A stretch of DNA of 64,000 bases from Azonexaceae bacterium (GTDB lineage Bacteria; Pseudomonadota; Gammaproteobacteria; Burkholderiales; Rhodocyclaceae), in NCBI GenBank assembly GCA_013335535.1, contig JAAXVL010000015.1, positions 1 through 64,000 on the forward strand. The letters run 5' to 3'. The position numbers and the translations under genes were made by a program. This document shows, piece after piece, positions 56,102 to 64,000 of the stretch. The first letter of the stretch is position 1; every line of letters begins with the position of its first letter. A model generated the notes under the pieces. The model did not search any database. It saw only the letters and a program-made list of their open reading frames with translations, and had not been told where the DNA came from.

Positions 56102-56658
56102 ACAGCGCGGCCATCCATCCGCACCCCAATCAGCGCCAGGGCCGGCTCATGCTGGTGCTCATCGTCTGCCTGCTCGCCTTGCCCTTCGTCATCGGGGCCG
56201 GCCTTTATTTCGGCGGCTGGCAACCACCACAAACATCACATCACGGCCATCTACTTGCGCGCCCCATCCAGCTACCGGAGCCATTCCCACGGTCAACCGG
56301 AAAAAATGCCGAAAAATGGAAACTTGTTCTCCATGTCCGCGGCTCTTGTTCCACCGAATGCACGACCCGTCTCGACGAAATGCGCCGCATCCATGTCGCC
56401 CTTTACAAAAACATGGGTCGCCTGAGCCGCGCCGTGCTGACCGACCAGCCTAACGACCCAGCCCTGCTCGCCCTGCACGCCAGCCAACCCGACCTGATGA
56501 TGCTTACCTCCCCATCCGGCTCCCTCACCCAAATCACCGACCCCGTGCTACTCGTCGATCCACAGGGGCTCGTGATCATGACCTACCCCCCCGACGCCAG
56601 CCCGCAAGGCATGCGCGCCGACCTCGACCGCCTACTCAAATACGCCTGGACCGGCTAG
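56098..56658 (+). CDS. SCO-like assembly protein carrying the repeat in its linker
   Basis: 186 residues from ATG 56098, overlapping the SURF1 stop. One membrane segment (about 16-38), then a thioredoxin-like domain with RGSCSTEC (C85, C89), reduced compared with true SCO proteins; no distal copper histidine is obvious. Residues about 64-75 (PRSTGKNAEKWK) are a translated copy of the dispersed repeat in the linker. It stands in the cox operon, so a role in oxidase assembly is likely. Confidence 0.8.
   Translation: MNSAAIHPHPNQRQGRLMLVLIVCLLALPFVIGAGLYFGGWQPPQTSHHGHLLARPIQLPEPFPRSTGKNAEKWKLVLHVRGSCSTECTTRLDEMRRIHVALYKNMGRLSRAVLTDQPNDPALLALHASQPDLMMLTSPSGSLTQITDPVLLVDPQGLVIMTYPPDASPQGMRADLDRLLKYAWTG
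56287..56322 (+). repeat. Dispersed ~35-bp repeat, copy 7 (in the SCO-like gene)
   Basis: CCACGGTCAACCGGAAAAAA, then TGCCGAAAAATGGAAA. Translated in frame in the linker between the membrane segment and the thioredoxin-like domain. Confidence 0.9.
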
Positions 56659-56668
56659 GAGAATCTCC

Positions 56669-57559
56669 ATGCACACCGCGACAGCCCCCACCCTGAGCCT
56701 CGGCCAACGCCTGGCCGCCTTCAGCCACCTGTGCAAACCCCGGGTCAACAGCCTGATCGTATTCACCGCGATGATCGGCATGTGCCTGGCGACGCCGGAT
56801 TTCCCGCCGCTGTTGCGCTTCACTGTCGCTTCGCTCGGCATCGCGCTGGTTTCCTTCGCTGCGGCCGCGCTGAACTGCCTGGTCGAACGCACCGTCGACG
56901 CCAAGATGGCGCGCACCAGTTGGCGCGCCACAGCCCGCGGCGACATCTCACCGCTCGAAACGATCACGCTCGCCACCGCCCTCGGTGCCGCCGGCCTGTG
57001 GCTGCTTCACACTTATATCAACGACCTGACCATGTGGCTGACGCTGGCCACCTTCGTGGGCTACACCGTCATCTACACCCTGATCCTCAAACCGGCGACG
57101 CCGATGAACATCGTCATCGGCGGTGCCTCCGGCGCCATGCCGCCGCTGCTCGGGTGGACGGCGATGACCGGCCATGTTTCCGCCGAACCGCTGGTCCTCT
57201 TCCTGATCATTTTCCTGTGGACGCCGCCGCACTTCTGGGCGCTGGCCTGCTACCGGCGTGACGACTACGCCCGCTCCGGCCTGCCCATGCTGCCGGTCAC
57301 CCACGGCATCGCCTTCACCTGCCAGCACATCCTCTGGTACACCGTGATGCTCGCCGCCGCCAGCCTGATCCCGGTCTCGCTCGGGATGAGCGGCACGTTC
57401 TACCTGATCGCCATCAGCCTGCTCGACCTCGTCTTCCTTGGCTACGCCATCGCCCTCTGCCGCAACTACAGCGACACCCTGGCCCGCCGCACCTTCCGCT
57501 ACTCCATCCTCTACCTGACCTTGCTCTTCGCCGCCCTCTTCATCGACCGCCTGTTCTGA
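56669..57559 (+). CDS. ctaB: Protoheme IX farnesyltransferase
   Basis: 296 residues, about nine membrane segments. UbiA family: NCLVERTVDAKMART and FLWTPPHFWALACYRRDDYARSGLPMLPV. Makes heme O for the aa3-type oxidase. ctaA follows seven bases later. Confidence 0.95.
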   Translation: MHTATAPTLSLGQRLAAFSHLCKPRVNSLIVFTAMIGMCLATPDFPPLLRFTVASLGIALVSFAAAALNCLVERTVDAKMARTSWRATARGDISPLETITLATALGAAGLWLLHTYINDLTMWLTLATFVGYTVIYTLILKPATPMNIVIGGASGAMPPLLGWTAMTGHVSAEPLVLFLIIFLWTPPHFWALACYRRDDYARSGLPMLPVTHGIAFTCQHILWYTVMLAAASLIPVSLGMSGTFYLIAISLLDLVFLGYAIALCRNYSDTLARRTFRYSILYLTLLFAALFIDRLF

Positions 57560-57566
57560 TCCGCCG

Positions 57567-58610
57567 ATGCGCCTCTACCGTCGCCTGCTGCTCGTCGCCA
57601 CCCTGCTCGCCTTCGCAGTCATCGCCCTCGGCGCCTATGTCCGCCTGTCCGACGCCGGCCTCGGCTGCCCCGACTGGCCAGGCTGCTACGGCCACTGGCT
57701 GGGCGTTCCCGAAGCGCACCATGAGCAGCAAGCGGCCGCGCAAGCTTACCCGGACCGGCCGCTTGACACCGGCAAGGCATGGAAGGAAATGCTCCACCGC
57801 TATCTCGCCGGCACCCTGGGCCTGCTCATCCTGGCGCTATGCATCCTCGCCTGGCGCAAGGAATACCGTAGCCGCCAGTCGCCGGCCCTGCCGACCGCGC
57901 TGCTCGGCATCGTCACCCTGCAGGCGGCGCTCGGCATGTGGACCGTTACGCTGTTGCTCAAACCGGTCATCGTCACCCTGCATCTGATCGGTGGCATGAC
58001 GACGCTCTCCATCCTCATCGGTATGGCCATCGCCCGCCGCGAGGCAAAATCGGATGAGCCCATTGGTCCAGCTACGCGCGGGCTAGCTTTCGCAGCACTA
58101 GTGGCAATCGTCATCCAGATCGCCCTCGGCGGCTGGGTCAGCAGCAATTACGCCGCCCTCGCCTGCCCGGATTTTCCGACCTGCCAGGGCCAATGGCTGC
58201 CCGACATGGATTTCTCCCACGCCTTCAGCCTGCACCGCGAACTCGGCCAGACAGCAGACGGCCAGCTCCTGTCGCTAGCCGCCCTGACGGCAATTCACTG
58301 GAGCCACCGCCTAGGCGCCCTCGTCGTCACGCTGACAACTGTCCTGCTGGCCATCGCGCTGTTCAGAACCGGTATCCGTCGCTGGCAAACCTGGGGCAGC
58401 CTGCTCGCAGCCCTGTTGCTGGCGCAAATCAGCCTGGGCATCACTAACGTTCTGCTCGGTTTGCCACTGGCCATCGCCGTCGCCCACAATCTTGGCGCCG
58501 CGCTGCTGCTGACAGCAACGCTTGCCCTCAATATCGGCCTGTTTCACCGGCAAATTCGTGTCGCAGATGCACCGCCCCTGAGCGGCACGGCGAGGACAGC
58601 AAGCGGTTAA
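57567..58610 (+). CDS. ctaA: Heme A synthase
   Basis: 347 residues, eight membrane segments. Conserved GAYVRLSDAGLGCPDWPGCYG, LHRYLAGTLG, LGGWVSSNYAALACPDFPTCQG. Converts heme O to heme A, so an a-type oxidase is intended. Followed by a shared terminator. Confidence 0.95.
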   Translation: MRLYRRLLLVATLLAFAVIALGAYVRLSDAGLGCPDWPGCYGHWLGVPEAHHEQQAAAQAYPDRPLDTGKAWKEMLHRYLAGTLGLLILALCILAWRKEYRSRQSPALPTALLGIVTLQAALGMWTVTLLLKPVIVTLHLIGGMTTLSILIGMAIARREAKSDEPIGPATRGLAFAALVAIVIQIALGGWVSSNYAALACPDFPTCQGQWLPDMDFSHAFSLHRELGQTADGQLLSLAALTAIHWSHRLGALVVTLTTVLLAIALFRTGIRRWQTWGSLLAALLLAQISLGITNVLLGLPLAIAVAHNLGAALLLTATLALNIGLFHRQIRVADAPPLSGTARTASG

Positions 58611-58628
58611 GGAATGCCTGAAAAAGGC

Positions 58629-58651
58629 AAAGCCCGGAAAAACCGGGCTTT
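58629..58651. terminator. Bidirectional terminator, ctaA / guaA
   Basis: AAAGCCCGG, five-base loop, CCGGGCTTT, a nine-pair stem. Plus strand follows with GTCTCATTTT; minus strand follows with GCCTTTTTCAG. Confidence 0.85.
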
Positions 58652-58679
58652 GTCTCATTTTCCAGAAGCAGGAGCTAAA

Positions 58680-60314
58680 TCACTCCCACTCGATGGTCGC
58701 CGGCGGCTTGCCCGAAACGTCATAGACAACCCGGTTCAAGCCACGCACTTCGTTGATGATCCGGTTCGAGACGCGGCCAAGCAGGTCGTAAGGCAGATGC
58801 GCCCAATGGGCCGTCATGAAATCGCTGGTTACGACAGCGCGCAGGGCAACCACGTTTTCGTAGGTGCGTCCGTCGCCCATTACGCCAACGCTCTTGACCG
58901 GCAGGAAGACGGCGAAAGCCTGGCTAGTCAGGTCGTACCAGCTCTTGCCGATGTCGGCCGCGGTACAGGCACCGGCCGCCACATCGCGCTCGCTTGCCAC
59001 GGTCGACCGCAATTCATCGATAAAAATGGCATCGGCACGTTGTAGCAGATGTGCCGACTGCAGTTTGACCTCGCCAAGAATGCGCACGCCCAGACCCGGC
59101 CCAGGGAACGGGTGGCGGTAGACCATCTCGCGCGGCAGGCCAAGCGCCACGCCAAGTTCGCGGACCTCGTCCTTGAACAGCTCGCGCAGCGGTTCGAGCA
59201 GCTTGAGGTGCATGTCTTCCGGCAAGCCACCGACATTGTGGTGACTCTTGATGGTGTGCGCCCCCTTCTTGTTCTTGCCTGCCGACTCAATGACATCCGG
59301 GTAGATGGTGCCCTGCGCCAGCCACTTGGCAGCGGTCAGCTTCTTCGATTCAGCCTGGAAGACCTCGACGAATTCCTTGCCAATGATCTTGCGCTTCTGC
59401 TCCGGGTCGGAAACGCCGGCCAGCTTGCCCATGAAGTCATCGACCGCATCAACACGAATGACCTTGACGCCGAGGTTGCGGGCGAACATGTCCATGACCA
59501 TGTCGCCTTCGTTCAGACGCAGCAGGCCGTGATCGACGAAAACGCAGGTGAGCTGGTCACCGATGGCACGGTGGATCAGCGCAGCAGCAACGCTCGAATC
59601 AACGCCACCGGACAAACCCAGAATGACGTCATCGGTACCGACCTGGGCGCGGATGGAAGCCACGGCTTCGGCGATGTAGTCACCCATGACCCAGTCGGTG
59701 CCGCAACCACAGATGCCATGCACGAAACGCTCAAGAATGGCGCGGCCTTGCAGCGTGTGGGTCACTTCCGGGTGGAACTGGACGGCGTAGAACTTGCGGT
59801 CCTCGTCGGCCATCGCGGCAATCGGACAGGACGGCGTCGACGCCATTTTCTTGAAGCCGGCCGGCAGTTCCATGACTGAATCGCCATGACTCATCCAGAC
59901 CTTGAGCATGCCGTGGCCTTCGGCCGTCGTGAAATCGGCAATATCGTTTAGCAGCGCCGTATGACCATGAGCACGGACTTCCGAATAACCGAATTCACGC
60001 GCCTTGCCCGCTGCTTCCGCGGTCATCACCTTGCCACCGAGCTGCTGCGCCATGGTCTGCATACCGTAGCAAATGCCCAGCACCGGAACGCCGAGCGAAA
60101 AGACCACCTCCGGCGCGCGCGGCGTGTCGCCCTCGGTCACCGAGCTCGGCCCACCGGACAGAATGATGCCCTTGGCGCCGTAGCTACGAATGAATTCGTC
60201 CGAAACGTCGTAGGGATGGATTTCGCAGAAGACCTTGGCTTCGCGCACGCGGCGGGCGATCAGCTGGGTAACCTGAGAACCGAAATCGAGGATGAGGATT
60301 TTCTGGTGAGCCAT
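58680..60314 (-). CDS. guaA: GMP synthase (glutamine-hydrolysing)
   Basis: 544 residues from ATG 60314, with AAGG eight bases ahead; a TTG two codons earlier is unlikely. N-terminal glutamine amidotransferase ([15 protein letters not shown], catalytic Cys; FHPEVTHT), then ATP-pyrophosphatase SGGVDSSV and the C-terminal dimerisation domain. It is separated from guaB by a terminator-like hairpin. Confidence 0.97.
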   Translation of the reverse strand: MAHQKILILDFGSQVTQLIARRVREAKVFCEIHPYDVSDEFIRSYGAKGIILSGGPSSVTEGDTPRAPEVVFSLGVPVLGICYGMQTMAQQLGGKVMTAEAAGKAREFGYSEVRAHGHTALLNDIADFTTAEGHGMLKVWMSHGDSVMELPAGFKKMASTPSCPIAAMADEDRKFYAVQFHPEVTHTLQGRAILERFVHGICGCGTDWVMGDYIAEAVASIRAQVGTDDVILGLSGGVDSSVAAALIHRAIGDQLTCVFVDHGLLRLNEGDMVMDMFARNLGVKVIRVDAVDDFMGKLAGVSDPEQKRKIIGKEFVEVFQAESKKLTAAKWLAQGTIYPDVIESAGKNKKGAHTIKSHHNVGGLPEDMHLKLLEPLRELFKDEVRELGVALGLPREMVYRHPFPGPGLGVRILGEVKLQSAHLLQRADAIFIDELRSTVASERDVAAGACTAADIGKSWYDLTSQAFAVFLPVKSVGVMGDGRTYENVVALRAVVTSDFMTAHWAHLPYDLLGRVSNRIINEVRGLNRVVYDVSGKPPATIEWE

Positions 60315-60335
60315 TTTCAAAACCTTGAATAAAAA

Positions 60336-60356
60336 GGGCGGCTCCCGGAGCCGCCC
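60336..60356 (-). terminator. Terminator hairpin between guaB and guaA
   Basis: On the minus strand GGGCGGCTC, loop CGG, GAGCCGCCC, then TTTTTATTC: a nine-pair G/C-rich stem with U-run. The guaA ribosome site starts directly after the U-run. Either a plain guaB terminator or an attenuator for guaA. Confidence 0.85.
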
Positions 60357-60374
60357 TCAGTAACACGGAAAAGA

Positions 60375-61850
<1,476 letters not shown>

Positions 61851-61873
61851 TTAATCCAAGGTCACAAAATCGT

Positions 61874-61879
61874 ATTATA
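61874..61879 (-). promoter_or_regulatory. Candidate -10 box for guaB
   Basis: TATAAT on the minus strand, 35 bases ahead of the guaB ATG; no strong -35. The same region drives the DUF4124 gene the other way. Confidence 0.4.
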
Positions 61880-61901
61880 CAGAAAAGCCAAGGAAACCCA
61901 G

Positions 61902-62390
61902 ATGACCTCGAAATCCACTTTCATTTTTGCGCTGTTTTTCCCGTTGACCGTGGCAAGCCTTTCCGCCGATGCGGAAACCTTTCAGTGGAAGGACAGCAAT
62001 GGCCAGACAGTCGTTTCAGACGTCCCGCCACCGGCCACAGCCAAGGGGCGGCGATCCATCGGCGGCGTAAAGCCAGCCGTTGTCTCGGAGACCATTCCAG
62101 AAAAAACAGCCGATACCCCGAAAGCAGCCGAGGCGCCAAAGACGGTGGCGGAAAAAGATCTCGACTTCAAGAAAAGACAGCAGGAAGCGAAGGAAAAGGC
62201 CGACAAACAAGCAGCCGAGGCCGAAAAGCGTGACAACTGCGAACGTGCCCGGCGTAGCGTGGCAACGCTGGAATCGAATCAACCGCTCAGTACTCTGGAC
62301 GACAACGGCGAGCGCAAGCTCATGGACTCAGCTCAGCGCGATCAGGAACTCGAACGCGCCCGCAAATTTGTGGCTGACGCCTGCAAATAA
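61902..62390 (+). CDS. Secreted DUF4124-family protein
   Basis: 162 residues. Signal peptide about 1-24; its core (FIFALFFPLTV) is encoded by the dispersed repeat. DUF4124 domain opens ETFQWKDSNGQTVVSDVPPP, then a charged coiled coil (about 75-115). Periplasmic, function unknown. Confidence 0.88.
   Translation: MTSKSTFIFALFFPLTVASLSADAETFQWKDSNGQTVVSDVPPPATAKGRRSIGGVKPAVVSETIPEKTADTPKAAEAPKTVAEKDLDFKKRQQEAKEKADKQAAEAEKRDNCERARRSVATLESNQPLSTLDDNGERKLMDSAQRDQELERARKFVADACK
61920..61953 (-). repeat. Dispersed ~35-bp repeat, copy 8
   Basis: On the minus strand: CCACGGTCAACGGGAAAAAC, then AGCGCAAAAATGAA. The plus strand encodes the hydrophobic core of a signal peptide. Confidence 0.85.
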
Positions 62391-62403
62391 GCAGGCATCC
62401 GAC

Positions 62404-62727
62404 TCAGCTCTCGGCGTCGGCATCCCCGGCGCCTTTTTTCATGACCTTGCCCTCCGCCGCTCGCTGCTTGCGAACCTCTTTCGGGTCAGCGATGAGCGGT
62501 CGGTAAATTTCAACGCGGTCCTGGTTGCGCAACACCGAGTCGACTTTTGAAAGCTTGTTCCAGATACCGAACTTGTTTTTCTTCAAGTCGATTTCCGGAT
62601 ACTTTTCGAGCAGCCCTGAAGCCTCGAGCGCCTGTTGCAGCGTCGCCCCTTCGCTCAATTTGATACGGACCAACTCCTGCTTGTTGGACAGGGCATAACA
62701 AACTTCGACATTCAACATTTCAGCCAT
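62404..62727 (-). CDS. rnfH: RnfH family protein
   Basis: 107 residues from ATG 62727, with GGAG ahead. Ubiquitin-like beta-grasp fold: MLNVEVCYAL, EGATLQQALEASG, DRVEIYRPLIADPKEVRKQRA. Commonly next to ratA, as here, overlapping it by eight bases. Function unknown. Confidence 0.92.
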   Translation of the reverse strand: MAEMLNVEVCYALSNKQELVRIKLSEGATLQQALEASGLLEKYPEIDLKKNKFGIWNKLSKVDSVLRNQDRVEIYRPLIADPKEVRKQRAAEGKVMKKGAGDADAES

Positions 62728-63163
62728 GGCTGACTCCATAAACCTGCGTGGCTCGACGCACGAAAGCGTCGACAAAGGTATTGGCGATATGACTGAACAC
62801 CGGGCCGATCACCTTCTCGAACAATTTGCTGGAAAACTCGTAGTGCAACTGGAATTCAATCTTGCAGGCATTTTCGGCCAGCGCCTTGAAATGCCATGCC
62901 CCCTCCAGATGGCGGAACGGACCATCAACCAGACGAATTTTCATCAATCGGGGAAAGTCCTTGTCATTTTCCGTCGTAAAACAGGACTTAACAGAGTGGT
63001 AATTGATGTGTAGCGTTGCAACTGTTTTCGCCGCATCGCGATATTTCACCTCGGTATGGCTGCACCAAGGCAGGAACGCGGGGTAATCCTCGCAGTAGTC
63101 CACCAGCTCGAACATGCGTTCGGCGGATTGCTCGATCAATACGGTCTTTTCAACGAGGGCCAT
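62720..63163 (-). CDS. ratA: RatA/Coq10-type START domain protein
   Basis: 147 residues from ATG 63163. Starts MALVEKTVLIEQSAERMFELVDYCEDYPAFLPWCSHTEV, the PasT/RatA type. In E. coli reported as a toxin blocking 70S formation; a coenzyme Q-binding role (Coq10-like) is the other view. Divergent from smpB. Confidence 0.93.
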   Translation of the reverse strand: MALVEKTVLIEQSAERMFELVDYCEDYPAFLPWCSHTEVKYRDAAKTVATLHINYHSVKSCFTTENDKDFPRLMKIRLVDGPFRHLEGAWHFKALAENACKIEFQLHYEFSSKLFEKVIGPVFSHIANTFVDAFVRRATQVYGVSHG

Positions 63164-63221
63164 GCAGCGGCAGTATTCCTGTTTCCTGTAGAATCGCGAT
63201 TTTAAAGGAACAGCCGGTAGC

Positions 63222-63671
63222 ATGAGCATTACGGTCAACAAAAAAGCCTTTCACGACTACTTTGTCGAAGAAAAGTACGAAGCAGGCATTGCCCTCGAAG
63301 GCTGGGAGGTCAAGGCCATTCGCGCCGGCCGAATGAACATCAAGGAATCCTACGTCATCATCAAGAGCGGGGAAATCTTCCTGATCGGGATGCATATCAG
63401 CCCGCTGGCGACGGCCTCTACCCACAACCAGCACGACCCGATTCGCACACGAAAGCTACTCCTGCACGCCAACGAAATCGGCAAGCTGATCGGCAAGGTC
63501 GAGCGAGCAGGCTACACCCTGGTGCCCATAGACCTGCATTTCGTGCGTGGCCGGATCAAGCTCGAAATCGGCCTGGCCAAAGGCAAGAAACAGCACGACA
63601 AGCGAGCCGACGAACTGGACAAGGACTCGAAGCGCGAAGCTCAGCGCGCCATGAAGGAACGCATTCGCTAA
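63222..63671 (+). CDS. smpB: SsrA-binding protein SmpB
   Basis: 149 residues. [41 protein letters not shown] and [19 protein letters not shown] are typical. Binds tmRNA for ribosome rescue. No ssrA gene in the window. Confidence 0.97.
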   Translation: MSITVNKKAFHDYFVEEKYEAGIALEGWEVKAIRAGRMNIKESYVIIKSGEIFLIGMHISPLATASTHNQHDPIRTRKLLLHANEIGKLIGKVERAGYTLVPIDLHFVRGRIKLEIGLAKGKKQHDKRADELDKDSKREAQRAMKERIR

Positions 63672-63684
63672 AGCCCACGGCTTT
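63670..63684 (+). terminator. Weak terminator-like hairpin after smpB
   Basis: AAAGCC, loop CAC, GGCTTT, then a T-tract 11 bases later. Six-pair stem only. Confidence 0.3.
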
Positions 63685-63740
63685 GGCCTTATCATTTTTG
63701 CCCATCGCATGACCATAGGCATAAATGACTACGTCGTTTC

Positions 63741-63754
63741 GCAACCCGGGTTGC
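63741..63754. promoter_or_regulatory. 14-bp perfect palindrome ahead of a response regulator
   Basis: GCAACCCGGGTTGC, centred 35 bases before the ATG at 63783. Candidate operator; no family recognised. Confidence 0.4.
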
Positions 63755-63782
63755 CTGACTTTGGCTTATCCTTGAAATAACC

Positions 63783-64000
63783 ATGAATACGATACGAATT
63801 GTTCTCGCAGATGACCAGTTATTGATACGGGCCGGCATCCGCGCCATTATCGAAACGCTTCCCGGATATTTGATCGAGGCCGAATGCGCTGATGGCCATG
63901 AAACCATCGCAGCTATCCGTAGCATCCAGCCCGACGTTGTCCTGCTCGATATCGCCATGCCTGGGCCATCCGGCATCGAGGTGGCACGGACTATTCGCCA
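63783..64000 (+). CDS. Response regulator, NarL/LuxR-like, cut by window edge
   Basis: 72 codons visible, running off the right edge. MNTIRIVLADDQLLIRAGIRAIIE, then VVLLDIAMPGPSG with the acceptor aspartate: a receiver domain of the NarL type. The output domain is not visible, so a LuxR helix-turn-helix is inferred from sequence style only. Confidence 0.85.
   Translation, partial: MNTIRIVLADDQLLIRAGIRAIIETLPGYLIEAECADGHETIAAIRSIQPDVVLLDIAMPGPSGIEVARTIR

Noticed and set aside
63231..63252. ACGGTCAACAAAAAAGCC at the smpB start resembles the dispersed repeat
   Set aside because: It encodes the conserved SmpB start (VNKKAF), and the CCGG core is missing; protein conservation explains it.

Overview
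The window is GC-rich chromosomal DNA, gene-dense on both strands. It carries only ordinary bacterial genes, with no phage, plasmid or insertion sequence. Gene content and protein likeness point to a respiring betaproteobacterium of the Rhodocyclales (Dechloromonas/Azonexus-like): a complete ISC operon led by iscR, a heme-copper oxidase cluster, PEP-CTERM/PrsT surface proteins, ompR/envZ and a SulP transporter. Placement below order is inference.

Layout. 1-6.3 kb (minus): a chain of touching or overlapping genes, LysR regulator > alr > radA > GGDEF/EAL protein > YbbP-type permease (cut by the window edge). 6.4-14.2 kb: lplT; udg-rimI-tsaB; ompR-envZ; ispD-ispF-thpR. 14.3-18.6 kb (plus): an AmmeMemoRadiSam set (Memo, AMMECR1, radical SAM) behind an MgtC/DUF4010 membrane protein and ahead of a hydrolase-like protein. 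18.6-20.2 kb: small proteins and a secreted Hcp-fold PEP-CTERM protein. 20.2-26.3 kb: mfd, aroG, two small proteins, serB. 26.4-28.1 kb: a SulP transporter. 28.1-36.5 kb (minus): cysE and then the ISC operon (iscR, second desulfurase, iscS, iscU, iscA, hscB, hscA, fdx, iscX) with a tail of four small genes. 36.6-43.3 kb: a beta-lactamase-fold lipoprotein with an acyl carrier protein, a PEP-CTERM protein, PrsT and an ankyrin protein. 43.3-47.1 kb (minus): mltG-tmk-holB-pilZ-tatD. 47.2-50.0 kb: ygfZ, NRDE protein, L,D-transpeptidase, tadA. 50.0-58.6 kb: SCO protein and coxB-coxA-small subunit-ctaG-coxC-SURF1-SCO-like-ctaB-ctaA. 58.7-64 kb: guaB-guaA, DUF4124 protein, rnfH-ratA, smpB, and the start of a response regulator.

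Two observations stand out. First, a ~35-bp asymmetric sequence (CCACGGTCAACCGG followed by two phased A-tracts) recurs about ten times in both orientations. It lies mostly in places that tolerate extra sequence: signal peptides, C-termini, a linker, gene junctions. It is not one of the repeat families I know. Second, the oxidase subunits lack the K-pathway residues in both CoxA (K to L, T to L, S to P) and CoxB (E to Q), while D-pathway and active-site residues remain. Also notable are two IscR type-1-like boxes overlapping the 3' end of cysE, a terminator-like hairpin directly ahead of guaA, and a long run of stop/start overlaps indicating translational coupling.
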